From Palsa-465 sp963800475 (GTDB taxonomy: Bacteria > Actinomycetota > Thermoleophilia > Solirubrobacterales > Solirubrobacteraceae): 64,000 nt of DNA. Shown here piece by piece: positions 49,941 through 58,780 of the stretch; within the stretch, counting starts at the first letter, position 1; the number at the start of each line of letters is the position of its first letter. Both the position numbers and the translations under genes were made by a program. Below the pieces are notes generated by a model. That model saw only the letters and a list, made by a program, of their open reading frames with translations, searched no databases and was not told the origin of the DNA. The stretch spans positions 744,001-808,000 of the forward strand of contig CAWDAZ010000004.1 in NCBI GenBank assembly GCA_963800475.1. Reading direction: 5' to 3'.

Positions 49941-50690
49941 CTACGCCCGCGGCCCGACGGAAGTCAAGGGCAGCAGCCCGGCGAGCACCTGCTCGGTCGC
50001 GCGCAGGTGCTCGATCATCGCGCGCGCGGCCGCCGACTCGTCGCCGCGGCGGATCGCCCTGACGAGGCGTCGGTGCTGGGCGTTGGACGAATCGAGCACC
50101 TCGGGGGGGTGGGGGATCAACGAGATCAGCCCCGTCATCGCGCCCTGGGTCTCGGTCATCGCGGTCACCAGCCGAGGGCTGCCGGTCGCCTCGGCGAGGC
50201 GGACGTGCAGGCGGATGTCGGCCTGCCGGTAGGCGGCGAAGTCCTCGAGCAGCCCGTCGAGCGCGATCACGAGCTCGTCGAGGGCGTCGAGGGCGTCCCG
50301 GTCGGCACGCTCCGTTGCGAGCACCGCGACGCCGACCTCGACGGCGATCCGCTCGTCGCACACGTCCCTCCACGCGGCGAGGAGATCGGGCGAGGGAGGC
50401 TCGGCCGGCGGCTGGGGATCGGCGACGAACGTGCCGCCGCCGCGGCCGCGGACCGCGCGCAGGTGCCCGCTCTGCCCGAGCGCCACCAGCGCCTGCCTGA
50501 GCGTCGACCGAGCGATCCCGAGCTTCGCGCACAGCTCGCGCTCGGCCGGGAGCCGCGTGCCGGGCGGGAGCAGGCCGAGCTTGATCGCGGTCGCGAGTCG
50601 CTCGACCGTCTCCTCGAACGCCGTCTGCGAGCCGACGGGCGCGAATACGGTCTCCAGCGAGGAGACCGAGTCCAGCGGCGCGACGCTCAT
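49941..50690 (-). CDS. FadR/GntR family transcriptional regulator
   Basis: A 249-residue regulator. The N-terminal winged HTH is visible at about 30-95 (LGLLPPGTRLPAERELCAKLGIARSTLRQALVALGQSGHLRAVRGRGGGTFV), followed by an FCD-type helical ligand-binding domain with His residues typical of metal or ligand coordination (YRQADIRLHVRLAEATGS, IPHPPEVLDSSNAQHRRLVRAIRRGDESAARAMIEHLR). It probably controls this amine operon. It starts 4 bases after the GS-like gene stop. Confidence 0.87.
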   Translation of the reverse strand: MSVAPLDSVSSLETVFAPVGSQTAFEETVERLATAIKLGLLPPGTRLPAERELCAKLGIARSTLRQALVALGQSGHLRAVRGRGGGTFVADPQPPAEPPSPDLLAAWRDVCDERIAVEVGVAVLATERADRDALDALDELVIALDGLLEDFAAYRQADIRLHVRLAEATGSPRLVTAMTETQGAMTGLISLIPHPPEVLDSSNAQHRRLVRAIRRGDESAAARAMIEHLRATEQVLAGLLPLTSVGPRA

Positions 50691-50694
50691 CTCC

Positions 50695-52056
50695 TCACAG
50701 CCGCTCGAAGCCGCGGAACCGCTCCCAGTCGGTCACCGCGGACTCGAACGCCTCGAGCTCGACGTCGGCCGCGTGCGCGTAGTGGTCGACCATCTGGTCG
50801 CCGAACGCGGCGCGGGCAACCTCGCTCGAGGCGAACAGGTCGCGGGCCTCGCGGAGCGTCGAGGGGAGGCGGGGCTTGTCGGCGGCGAGGTAGGCGTTGC
50901 CTGCATACGGCGCTTCGAGCTCGAGGCCCCGCTCGACCCCGTGCAGCCCGGCGGCGATGATCGCGCTGAGGGCGAGATACGGGTTGAGGTCCGAGCCCCC
51001 GGCGCGGTTCTCGAATCGCAACGCGGGGCCGGCGCCGACGACGCGCAGCGAGCAGGTGCGGTTGTCGGGCGCCCACGCGATCGCGGTCGGCGCAAACGAG
51101 CCAACCGCGTAGCGCTTGTAGGAGTTGACGTTCGGGGCGAACATCAGCGTGAGCTCGCGGTGGCACGCGAGCTGGCCGGCGAGGAACGAATCGAACACGC
51201 CCCGCTCCCGCTCGAACAGCGGGCCGGACCGGTCGGAGAGCGAGAAGTGGATGTGACACGAGCTCCCCTCGCGCTTATTGAACTTCGCCATGAAGCTGAT
51301 CGACATCCCCTCCTGGGCCGCGATCTCCTTGGCGCCGTTCTTGTAGATCGAGTGATCGTCGGCGGTGCGGAGCGCGTCCGCGTAGCGGAAGTTGATCTCG
51401 TGTTGCCCGAGGTTGCACTCGCCCTTTGAGTTCTCGACCGACATTCCGGCGCCGGTCATCGCGTTGCGGATCCGGCGGATCAGCGTCTCGACACGAGCCG
51501 TGCCGAGCAGCGAGTAATCGATGTTGTAGAGGTTGGCCGGCTCCAGGTCACGGTAGCCCTTGCGCCAGGCCTGCTCGTAGGCATCGCGGAACACCAGGAA
51601 CTCGAGCTCGGTGCTGGCGTTGGCGCTCCAGCCGCGCTCGGCGAGCCGCGCGACCTGGGCACGGAGCACCTGGCGGGGCGAGGCCAGCACGTCGGAGCCG
51701 TCCCCCCACTCGAGGTCGGCGAGGCAAAGCGCGGTCGCATCCTGCCAGGGCACGAGCCGCAGCGTGTCGAGGTCCGGTCGCATCGCGAAGTCGCCGTAGC
51801 CCTGCGCCCACGAGGACATCTCGTACCCGTCGACAGGGGTCATCTCGACGTCCACGGCGAGCAGGTAGTTGCAGCCCTCGGCGCCGTGGTGGCGGACCTC
51901 GTCGAGGAAGTGACGTGCGGTCAGACGCTTGCCCTGGAGCCGGCCCTGCATGTCGGTGATCGCGAGCAGGACGGTGTCGATCGTCCCCTGCTCGACCTGA
52001 CCCTCCAGCTCCTCGAGCGTGATCGCGGGCCGCGGGTTGGCGTCCGTTGCCGTCAC
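50695..52056 (-). CDS. glutamine synthetase family (gamma-glutamyl-amine ligase-like)
   Basis: A 453-residue GS-fold enzyme. The N-terminal beta-Grasp part holds LAITDMQGRLQGKRL; the catalytic part has DGSDVLASPRQVLRAQ, LEFLVFRD, ECNLGQHEINFRYADALRTADDHSIYKNG, CHIHFSL and RFENRAGGSDLNPYLALSA. Gene context (permease, ALDH, FadR) points to PuuA/GlnA3-type ligases acting on amines rather than ammonia. Starts GTG 52056, 48 bases from the divergent kinase-like gene, with CTATACC as a possible -10 on this strand. Confidence 0.85.
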   Translation of the reverse strand: MTATDANPRPAITLEELEGQVEQGTIDTVLLAITDMQGRLQGKRLTARHFLDEVRHHGAEGCNYLLAVDVEMTPVDGYEMSSWAQGYGDFAMRPDLDTLRLVPWQDATALCLADLEWGDGSDVLASPRQVLRAQVARLAERGWSANASTELEFLVFRDAYEQAWRKGYRDLEPANLYNIDYSLLGTARVETLIRRIRNAMTGAGMSVENSKGECNLGQHEINFRYADALRTADDHSIYKNGAKEIAAQEGMSISFMAKFNKREGSSCHIHFSLSDRSGPLFERERGVFDSFLAGQLACHRELTLMFAPNVNSYKRYAVGSFAPTAIAWAPDNRTCSLRVVGAGPALRFENRAGGSDLNPYLALSAIIAAGLHGVERGLELEAPYAGNAYLAADKPRLPSTLREARDLFASSEVARAAFGDQMVDHYAHAADVELEAFESAVTDWERFRGFERL

Positions 52057-52104
52057 GAACGCTGAAGGTATAGGAACCAGGCCTTACGCGCTAGGTTTCC
52101 GACG

Positions 52105-53001
52105 ATGACCGAGCTGAGGGGCGTCCTGGGGCGGCTCGAGCAGCGCCTCGGTCCGATCAAGGAAGGACCGACACCGCTCGGCGGCGGGATTACCAACCGC
52201 AACTACCGTGTCGCGCTGGGTGGGGTCGACTGCGTGGTGCGACTGCCTGGCAAGGACACGGACCTGCTCGGGATCAGCCGCGAGGCCGAGCGGACCGCCA
52301 ACGCTGCGGCCGCCGAGCTCGGCCTCGCGCCCGCGGTGCTGTACGGCGACGACGAGTGCCTGGTCACCGAATACGCGCCGGGGGAGGCGGCGGACGCCGA
52401 GCAGCTACGTCGCGCGCCGGAGCTCGTGGCGGCTGCACTGCGCACCTTTCACGACTCCGGCCCGTCACTGCCGGTGCGCTTCTGGGTGCCCGAGCTGCTC
52501 GACCGCTATGCGGAGGTCGTGCACGGGCACGGCGGCAGCCTGCCGGCGGAGTACGGCGAGGCGAAGCGGCTCGCGCTCAGGATCGGCGAGGCGCTGCCGC
52601 TGGCCGATTCGGTGCCGTGCCACAACGACCTGCTGGCGGCGAACGTGCTTCTGGGGACTGCCGACACGCCAGTGCTGCTGGTCGACTGGGAATACGCTGG
52701 GATGGGCCACCGGCTGTTCGATCTCGGCAACTTCGCGGTCAACTGCGAGCTCGACGATGATCACGAGGTACGGCTGCTGAGCGCGTATTTCGGAGAGCAG
52801 CCGTCCGACGGGCGCAGGGCGGCGCTGCGCCTGATGCGAATCATGTCCGACGCGCGCGAGGCCGCCTGGGGCGTGATCCAGGCGGTCGTCTCCGCGCTGG
52901 AGTTCGACTTCGAGGCGTACGCGAGGCGCCATTTCGAACGGCTCGAGCGCGAGGCGTCGTCGACCGGTTTCGAGGGGTGGTTGGATGCCGCGTCCGCGTG
53001 A
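52105..53001 (+). CDS. choline/aminoglycoside-kinase-like phosphotransferase
   Basis: A 298-residue APH-fold kinase. GGGITNRNYRV is the nucleotide loop, CHNDLLAANVLL the catalytic loop (Asp in HND, Asn in the A-N position) and VDWEYAGMGHRLFDLGNFAVN the metal-binding segment. Fits choline/ethanolamine kinase-like proteins. ATG 52105 follows TAGGTT (52092-52097) by 7 bases, typical of a leaderless start. The coding end overlaps the next gene start by 17 bases. Confidence 0.83.
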   Translation: MTELRGVLGRLEQRLGPIKEGPTPLGGGITNRNYRVALGGVDCVVRLPGKDTDLLGISREAERTANAAAAELGLAPAVLYGDDECLVTEYAPGEAADAEQLRRAPELVAAALRTFHDSGPSLPVRFWVPELLDRYAEVVHGHGGSLPAEYGEAKRLALRIGEALPLADSVPCHNDLLAANVLLGTADTPVLLVDWEYAGMGHRLFDLGNFAVNCELDDDHEVRLLSAYFGEQPSDGRRAALRLMRIMSDAREAAWGVIQAVVSALEFDFEAYARRHFERLEREASSTGFEGWLDAASA

Positions 53002-55435
53002 GCTGCCCAGCCGCGCGCGGGTCGTGATCGTCGGTGGGGGCGTGGGGGGCGCGTCGATCGCGTACCACCTCGCGCAGCTCGGCGAGCGCGACGTGGTCCT
53101 GCTCGACCGCAACGAGCTGACGAGCGGGTCGACGTTCCACTCGGCCGGGCTCGTCGGACAGCTGCGCGGCAGCGTGTCGCTGACCCGGCTGATGATGGAC
53201 TCGGTCGCGCTGTACCGGACGCTCGACTGCGGCTGGGTCGAGTGCGGCGGGATCCGCCTCGCGTGCACCGCGGAGCGCGAGCAGGAGGTGCTGCGGCAGA
53301 TCGCCTGGGCGAAGACGTTCGGACTGCCCCTCGAGCTGCTGTCGGCGGCCGAGGCCCAGGAGCTGTTCCCGTTGATGGTGACCGACGGCGTGCGGTGCGC
53401 GTCGTACCTGCCGAGCGACGGGTATCTGGACCCGTCGATGCTCACCTACGCGCTGACCGGCGCCGCGCGGGAGGGTGGCTGCCGGGTGTTCACGCACACC
53501 CGCGTCACCGGGATCGACGTCGACCGCGGCCGTGTCCGCGGCGTGCGGACGGAATGGGGGGACATCGAAGCCGAGGTGGTCGTGAACGCGGGTGGGATGT
53601 TCGCCGCCGAGCTCGGGCGGATGGCGGGCGTGCGCGTACCGGTGGTCCCGTTCGCGCATGAGTACCTGGTCACGCAGCCGTTCCGGGAGCGCGTGCCGGG
53701 CGAGCACCTGCCGACGCTGCGCGATCCGGATCTGCTCGTCTACTTCCGCGAGGAGGGGGGAGGCCTCGTGATGGGCGGCTACGAGCGCCACAGCGCGCCG
53801 TGGTCGCTCGATCGCCACCAGCTCGACCGGATCCCGGCGGACTTCAACGGACGGCTACTCGAAGAGGACTGGCCGCGGTTCGAGGAGATCGCCCGCAACT
53901 CGCGGCGCCGGCTTCCAGACATGGAGGAGGTGCGCGTCACGCGCCTGATCAACGGCCCCGAGGCCTTCACCCCCGACAACGAGTTCTGCCTCGGCGAGAC
54001 CGAGGTCCGCGGGCTGTATCTCGCCGCCGGCTTCTGCGCGCACGGACTCGCGGGCGCCGGCGGGATCGGGCGGATCATGGCCCGGTGGATCGTCGACGGC
54101 GAGCCCGGGCTCGACGTCTGGGAGATGGACATCCGCCGGTTCGGCGAGCACTACCGCTCCCCTCGGTACACGCTGGCGCGCGCCAAGGAGGTCTACGAGA
54201 CCTATTACGACATCCGCTATCCCGGACACGAGCGACGGGCCGGCCGGCCGCTGCGGACCTCGAGCGCGTACGGGTGGCACATCGGGCACGGCGCCGCGTT
54301 TGGCGAGAAGGGGGGCTGGGAGCGGGTCAACTGGTACGAGACGAACGCCGCAAGCGGCGACGAGTCGTTGCGACCACGTGGCTGGGGGGGACGCCACTGG
54401 TCACCCGCAATCGGCGCCGAGCACCGCGGCACGCGTCAAGCCGCGGGGCTGTTCGACGAATCGTCGTTCGCGAAGCTCGAGCTGTCGGGGCCGGGGGCGG
54501 CCGATGCGCTGGAGCGGCTGTGCGACAACCGCGTCGCGCGGGAAGTGGGGAAGATCACGTATACGCAGATGCTCAACCGACGCGGCGGGATCGAGTGCGA
54601 CTTCACCGTCACGCGCGTGGGCGAGGACCTGTTCCAGATCGTGACCGGCACGGCGTTCGGGAACCACGACGCGAGCTGGATCCGGTCGCACCTCCGGGGC
54701 GACGGCTCGGTAGCGCTGAGCGACGTGACCTCGCGCTGGTCGTGCTTCGCGTTGTGGGGACCCCTGGCGCGGGCGATCCTGGCGCCGCTGACGCCCGATC
54801 CGCTCGACTTCCCGTACATGTCGATGCGCGAGATCTCGGTCGGCGATGTCCCCGTGCGGGCGCTCCGCGTCACGTTCGTGGGGGAGGCGGGCTGGGAGCT
54901 GTACTGCCCGACCGACTACGGCGCGGGGCTGTGGCAGACGCTGTGGGAGGCGGGCAGCCCGCACGGGATGGTGGCCGCCGGCTACCGGGCGATCGACTCG
55001 CTGCGGCTCGAGAAGGGCTACCGCGTGTGGGCCGCCGACATAACGCCGGACGAGACCCCCCACGAGGCTGGGCTCGGGTTCTGCGTGCGCGCCGGCAAGA
55101 GCTTCCTCGGCTCCGACGCGCTCGCGGACCGCGAGCCCCGGCACCGTCTGCGCTGCATCGTGCTCGACGACCCACGCTCGGTCGCGCTCGGAAACGAGCC
55201 GGTGAGCATCGACGGGGCCGTGCGCGGCCGGGTGACGAGCGGCGGGTTCGGCTACACGGTCGAGCGCTCGATCGCTTACGCGTACCTCCCCACCGGCGTG
55301 GACGAGGGTGCCGAGGTGCGGATCGACATCTTCGGCACCAGCGTCGGAGGGACGGTGGTGCCGGAGCCGCTGTTCGATCCGGCCGGCGAGCGCGTCAGGA
55401 GTTTCGCCGAGCCAGTAGATCCCCCGGCCGCCTGA
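52985..55435 (+). CDS. FAD-dependent dehydrogenase with GcvT domain (DMGDH/sarcosine type)
   Basis: An 816-residue two-domain enzyme. The FAD domain (1-420) starts RVVIVGGGVGGASIAYHLAQLG and has VLLDRNELTSGSTFHSAGLVGQLR, where the FAD is often held covalently by His; the rest (430-816) is a GcvT/folate-binding aminomethyltransferase domain (YWSP..EHRGTRQAAGLFDESSFAKLEL, MLNRRGGIECDFTVTR). It oxidises an N-methyl amine and passes the carbon to folate. Partner of the kinase-like gene. Confidence 0.88.
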   Translation: MPRPRELPSRARVVIVGGGVGGASIAYHLAQLGERDVVLLDRNELTSGSTFHSAGLVGQLRGSVSLTRLMMDSVALYRTLDCGWVECGGIRLACTAEREQEVLRQIAWAKTFGLPLELLSAAEAQELFPLMVTDGVRCASYLPSDGYLDPSMLTYALTGAAREGGCRVFTHTRVTGIDVDRGRVRGVRTEWGDIEAEVVVNAGGMFAAELGRMAGVRVPVVPFAHEYLVTQPFRERVPGEHLPTLRDPDLLVYFREEGGGLVMGGYERHSAPWSLDRHQLDRIPADFNGRLLEEDWPRFEEIARNSRRRLPDMEEVRVTRLINGPEAFTPDNEFCLGETEVRGLYLAAGFCAHGLAGAGGIGRIMARWIVDGEPGLDVWEMDIRRFGEHYRSPRYTLARAKEVYETYYDIRYPGHERRAGRPLRTSSAYGWHIGHGAAFGEKGGWERVNWYETNAASGDESLRPRGWGGRHWSPAIGAEHRGTRQAAGLFDESSFAKLELSGPGAADALERLCDNRVAREVGKITYTQMLNRRGGIECDFTVTRVGEDLFQIVTGTAFGNHDASWIRSHLRGDGSVALSDVTSRWSCFALWGPLARAILAPLTPDPLDFPYMSMREISVGDVPVRALRVTFVGEAGWELYCPTDYGAGLWQTLWEAGSPHGMVAAGYRAIDSLRLEKGYRVWAADITPDETPHEAGLGFCVRAGKSFLGSDALADREPRHRLRCIVLDDPRSVALGNEPVSIDGAVRGRVTSGGFGYTVERSIAYAYLPTGVDEGAEVRIDIFGTSVGGTVVPEPLFDPAGERVRSFAEPVDPPAA

Positions 55436-55468
55436 CCGTAGCCGCGCCCCTTGCAAGCGGGTCTCCCG

Positions 55469-55493
55469 TATAGGTATCGTCGCCGTACCTATA
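55469..55493 (+). promoter_or_regulatory. palindrome upstream of USP gene
   Basis: TATAGGTA-N9-TACCTATA, a perfect 8-bp inverted repeat 44 bases before the ATG. TTGCAA (55451-55456) could be a -35 with TATCGT (55475-55480) as -10, so a bound protein would cover the promoter. Confidence 0.55.
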
Positions 55494-55537
55494 GATCTGG
55501 CGGCATTGGGCTGCCCTCCGACCGGGGAGAAACGGCA

Positions 55538-55963
55538 ATGTTCAAGAAGATCATCTGGGCGACGGACGGATCGGAGCATGCCGACCGCGCGCTCGAGCTG
55601 GCTCGCTCGCTGGCTTCGGAGAACGGCGGCCAGGTGTTGGCCGTGCACAGCGTCGAGTACCTGGCGGGCCCGGGCGGCCGGGGCGCGCCTGCAGAGCTGC
55701 CGGACGACGACGAGCGGTTGGTCAAGATCAAGGGCCAGGTCGAGGAGCTCGCCAAGCAGGGCGTCGACGCTCAGGTCAAGGTCGTGCAGGGTGGTGCCAC
55801 GGGGGCCGCCCACACGCTCGCCAGGGTCGCCCAGGAGGAGAACGCCGATCTGATCGTGGCCGGGACCCGCGGCCACACCGCGATCGCCGGCCTTCTGCTG
55901 GGGAGCGTCACGCAGCGGCTGCTGCACATCGCGCCCTGTCCCGTGCTGGTGGTTCCCGGCTAG
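55538..55963 (+). CDS. universal stress protein (UspA family)
   Basis: A 141-residue single UspA domain. KKIIWATDGSEHADRALELA opens it; the ATP-binding signature GTRGHTAIAGLLLGSVTQRLL (G-2x-G-9x-G-S) is intact, so nucleotide binding is expected. ATG 55538 after GGGGAG. A 25-base palindrome occupies the promoter. It ends 4 bases into the convergent NlpC-like gene. Confidence 0.88.
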   Translation: MFKKIIWATDGSEHADRALELARSLASENGGQVLAVHSVEYLAGPGGRGAPAELPDDDERLVKIKGQVEELAKQGVDAQVKVVQGGATGAAHTLARVAQEENADLIVAGTRGHTAIAGLLLGSVTQRLLHIAPCPVLVVPG

Positions 55964-57099
55964 CTCCCGGGGCCGGGGGCACCGCCGCCGCTCGAGCCGT
56001 AGGGTCCGGTCGGTCCGGTCGGGCCGGTCGGGCCGGTCGGGCCGGTCGTGCCGCCGGTCGGGGCGGCGGTCGCCGTGACGGTGAGCGTGTGGAGGATCAG
56101 CGTGGAACGGACCTTCGAGTACCCGACCCGGACGGTGTCACCGGTCACGAGTCCATCGAGCAGCTGCGAGGAGCCGCGGGCCGACAGGTCCAGGGTGCCG
56201 CCGCTCGTCGTCTGGATCGTCAGCGAACCGTCGCCGATCGCCTGCACCGTGCCCTTCGCGGTGGTCGAGCCGGGGAAGGAGATCGCGGTCGCGATCATCG
56301 TCCCGGAGGCGAGCTCCTTGTATTTGACCGTCACCCTCTCGCCGGTCACGAGGCTTCCGGACACGCGCTGCGATCGGACCTCGAAACCGAAGTTCTGGCC
56401 CGAGCCGGTGCTGCCCTTCAACACTGAGGCAAGCAGGTGGTAGGGCTTGAATGCGCTGTTGTAGGTGTCGGGCGCGCCGTCGTACAGCCAGCCCGCTCCT
56501 CCGTTCGGGTCACCGCCGCCCGAGCCGTCGGAGGTTCCGAAGAAGCGACCGTCGATGTTCATGAAGATGTGGACCGTCGGGTGGTCCCAGAGCGTCACCT
56601 CGACTGCGCCTGTGCCGACGCCCGGAGCGATCAGGCGCTCGCTTCGGAGCTGGGAGACGATTCCGTCATCGCGCGGAACGCCGCTGCCCGCCGGCCAGAG
56701 CCCGCCGCCCACCAGCACCGCGCCGACCGCGCCCGAGCAGTCAAAACCGGTCCGCTTGCCGTCGTAGCCGGGCCCCGGGATGCCGATGCTCGCGGTCCCC
56801 GCCGACGCGTGCCCGCCGCCGTACACGTACGGGGTGTCCTGGTTCTGGATCCGGTTCGCGGTGGCGATCAGCGCGTTGACGACGCCGATCCGCCGTCCGG
56901 CGGTCTGCACGCCGAACGACCAGCCGTTCAGCGTGCTCACCTTGCCGGTGACCGAGCCGTGTGCGATCACCCGCGTGCCGGCCGAGGACGCGACCACGCC
57001 GCTGTTGGCGGTCGTGACCGCGAGCGCCGGCGGCGCGAGCACCGCGACGGCCGCAGTGCAGCCGCCGGCGAGCTTGGAGTTGATACCGAGTCTGCGCAC
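55960..57099 (-). CDS. secreted NlpC/P60-like wall hydrolase with GPT repeat tail
   Basis: A 379-residue exported protein from GTG 57099 (TTG 57105 is an alternative, with GAGGGG before it). A signal peptide (INSKLAGGCTAAVAVLAPPALA) precedes an NlpC/P60-like fold: YVYGGG, GFDCSGAVGAVL with the probable nucleophile Cys, and TVHIFMNIDG with a probable His. A middle section has repeated beta-barrel-like units (GTVQAIGDGSLTIQTTSG, VRVGYSKVRSTLILHTL) of DUF5666 type. The end is a collagen-like GPTGPTGPTG repeat before a Gly/Ser-rich tail. It likely cuts peptidoglycan peptides. Confidence 0.75.
   Translation of the reverse strand: MRRLGINSKLAGGCTAAVAVLAPPALAVTTANSGVVASSAGTRVIAHGSVTGKVSTLNGWSFGVQTAGRRIGVVNALIATANRIQNQDTPYVYGGGHASAGTASIGIPGPGYDGKRTGFDCSGAVGAVLVGGGLWPAGSGVPRDDGIVSQLRSERLIAPGVGTGAVEVTLWDHPTVHIFMNIDGRFFGTSDGSGGGDPNGGAGWLYDGAPDTYNSAFKPYHLLASVLKGSTGSGQNFGFEVRSQRVSGSLVTGERVTVKYKELASGTMIATAISFPGSTTAKGTVQAIGDGSLTIQTTSGGTLDLSARGSSQLLDGLVTGDTVRVGYSKVRSTLILHTLTVTATAAPTGGTTGPTGPTGPTGPTGPYGSSGGGAPGPGS
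56003..56047 (+). repeat. 9-bp tandem repeat encoding GPT units
   Basis: Five consecutive copies of a 9-base unit (two GGTCCGGTC, three GGGCCGGTC). On the minus strand they encode the GPT repeats at the end of the NlpC-like protein. Such units can gain or lose copies. Confidence 0.8.
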
Positions 57100-57210
57100 G
57101 AGCAAGTGCCCCTCGCGAGCGTATCGGCAGCGGGCGGGAGCGGCCTTTAGTTCCTGCCCGGACCCCCGCGCATGGCCGCCCGGGGGCGGATGGGCGCCGC
57201 CGCGGAAGAC

Positions 57211-57246
57211 ATGACGCACCCACGGATTTGGGGCTGGGTGTGTCAT
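57211..57246 (+). promoter_or_regulatory. long imperfect inverted repeat
   Basis: ATGACGCACCCA (57211-57222) and TGGGTGTGTCAT (57235-57246), separated by 12 bases, match at 11 of 12 pairs. It lies between the divergent NlpC-like and P450 genes, 112 bases from the first and 94 bases from the second start. Confidence 0.45.
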
Positions 57247-57321
57247 CGCGTCCGCGACAGGCGACGACCGGATGACGGACCCGGCGCCGGCCCGGACCCG
57301 CGCCTCGGCTTGGGCCCGGTT

Positions 57322-57344
57322 CTGGTACACTGACGTACCAGTGT
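57322..57344 (+). promoter_or_regulatory. overlapping palindromes at the P450-TetR promoter
   Basis: CTGGTAC-N6-GTACCAG (57322-57341) and ACACTG-N6-CAGTGT (57327-57344) overlap, both perfect. TACACT (57326-57331) inside them is a good -10, and GTG 57341 is nine bases after it. A TetR dimer (gene 58770) bound here would block the promoter. Confidence 0.6.
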
Positions 57345-58780
57345 CTGCGGTGGTCGAAGCAAACAGCCGTGCCGCGACTGCGGCGGCGGGGAACCGGACC
57401 CGGCCCGAGCTGCAGCCCTCGCCCGCCGGACCGGTCGACGACGCCACGCCGATCGCGATGCCGCCCGCGATCCGGCTGCCGCGGTTGCTGCAGGGCGCCG
57501 GGTTCGGAATGCGGCCGCTCGGCTTCAATTTGGCTAACCAGCGCCGGTTCGGCGACGTGTGGCAGATGCGCCTACCGACTCGCGCCGACGCGTTCGTGGT
57601 CACGTGCCATCCCGACCATGTCAAGTCGCTGTTCACGGCCAAGCCCGACGACGCCCCCTCCGCCACCGGCGAGAGCCCGCTGCGTCCGATCCTCGGCCCG
57701 AATTCGGTGCTGACGCTGATCGGGCCGCGGCACATGCGCGAGCGCAAGCTGCTGCTGCCGCCATTCCACGGCGAGGCCGTGCAGCGGTACGTGGCGATGA
57801 TCGCCGAGGTCGCCCGCAAGGAGATCGACAGCTGGCCGGTCGGTGAGCCGCTGGCGCTCGCGCCGCGGATGCAGGCGGTGACGCTCGACGTGATCATGGC
57901 CGGGGTGTTCGGGATCGACCCGTCGCCTGCTCCCGGCTCGCTCGAGCACGAGCTGCGCGAGACGCTCCGCCGGTTCCTGCGGATGTCGACGCGGCCGATC
58001 TGGACGCTCGTCGAGCTCCAGAACATGGGCCGTCCTGAGCCACGGGGGCTGCTGCGCGTGGTGCTGAATCGCAGCGACAAGCTGCTCTACGAGGTGATCC
58101 GGCGGCGCCGCGCGGCGGGCGGGGACGCCGAGGCGCGCGACGTGCTCTCGATGCTGCTCGCCGCCCGCGACGACGAGGGCAAGCCGATGAGCGATGCCGA
58201 GCTTCGCGACGAGCTGACGACGCTCGTGCTCGCGGGTCACGAGACCACGGCCAACTCGCTGGCATGGACCTTCGAGCGGCTGGTCCGGTTCCCGGATGCG
58301 TATGAGCGGCTGCGAGCCGCCGTGCGCTCCGGTTCGCGCGAGCGTGCCGACGCGTACGTCGAGGCGACGATCTACGAGGGGATGCGCGTGCGTCCGGTGA
58401 TCCCGATGATCGTGCGGCTCGTGCAGCGCCCGTGGCGGCTCGGGCGCTACGTGGTGCCGTCCGGGAGCCCGGTCGCGATGAGCATCGTCGGGCTGCAGCA
58501 TCGCGAGGACCTGTATCCCGACCCGTTTGTGTTCAGGCCGGAACGGTTCCTGAAGGAGAAGCCGGGGACGTACACGTGGATCCCGTTCGGTGGTGGGATC
58601 CGCCGGTGCCTCGGGGCGTCGCTGGCGATGGCCGAGCAGCAGGTAGTGCTCGAGGCGATCGCGCGCCGCACCGACCTGGTGGCCGACGAACCCGACCCCG
58701 AGCCGGGCCGACAGCGCAACGTGACGATGATCCCGGGCCGAGGCGGCCGCGTGATCGTCGCATCCAAGCGTGACGACTGA
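57341..58780 (+). CDS. cytochrome P450
   Basis: A 479-residue P450 from GTG 57341. The I-helix AGHETT, the ExxR pair in YEGMRVRP, and the heme loop FGGGIRRCLG with Cys423 as heme ligand are all visible. The frame also reaches ATG 57272, but that start would include the operator and promoter, so GTG 57341 is preferred (GTG 57350 also possible). Substrate unknown. The TetR gene overlaps its end by 11 bases; the two form an operon. Confidence 0.85.
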   Translation: MSAVVEANSRAATAAAGNRTRPELQPSPAGPVDDATPIAMPPAIRLPRLLQGAGFGMRPLGFNLANQRRFGDVWQMRLPTRADAFVVTCHPDHVKSLFTAKPDDAPSATGESPLRPILGPNSVLTLIGPRHMRERKLLLPPFHGEAVQRYVAMIAEVARKEIDSWPVGEPLALAPRMQAVTLDVIMAGVFGIDPSPAPGSLEHELRETLRRFLRMSTRPIWTLVELQNMGRPEPRGLLRVVLNRSDKLLYEVIRRRRAAGGDAEARDVLSMLLAARDDEGKPMSDAELRDELTTLVLAGHETTANSLAWTFERLVRFPDAYERLRAAVRSGSRERADAYVEATIYEGMRVRPVIPMIVRLVQRPWRLGRYVVPSGSPVAMSIVGLQHREDLYPDPFVFRPERFLKEKPGTYTWIPFGGGIRRCLGASLAMAEQQVVLEAIARRTDLVADEPDPEPGRQRNVTMIPGRGGRVIVASKRDD

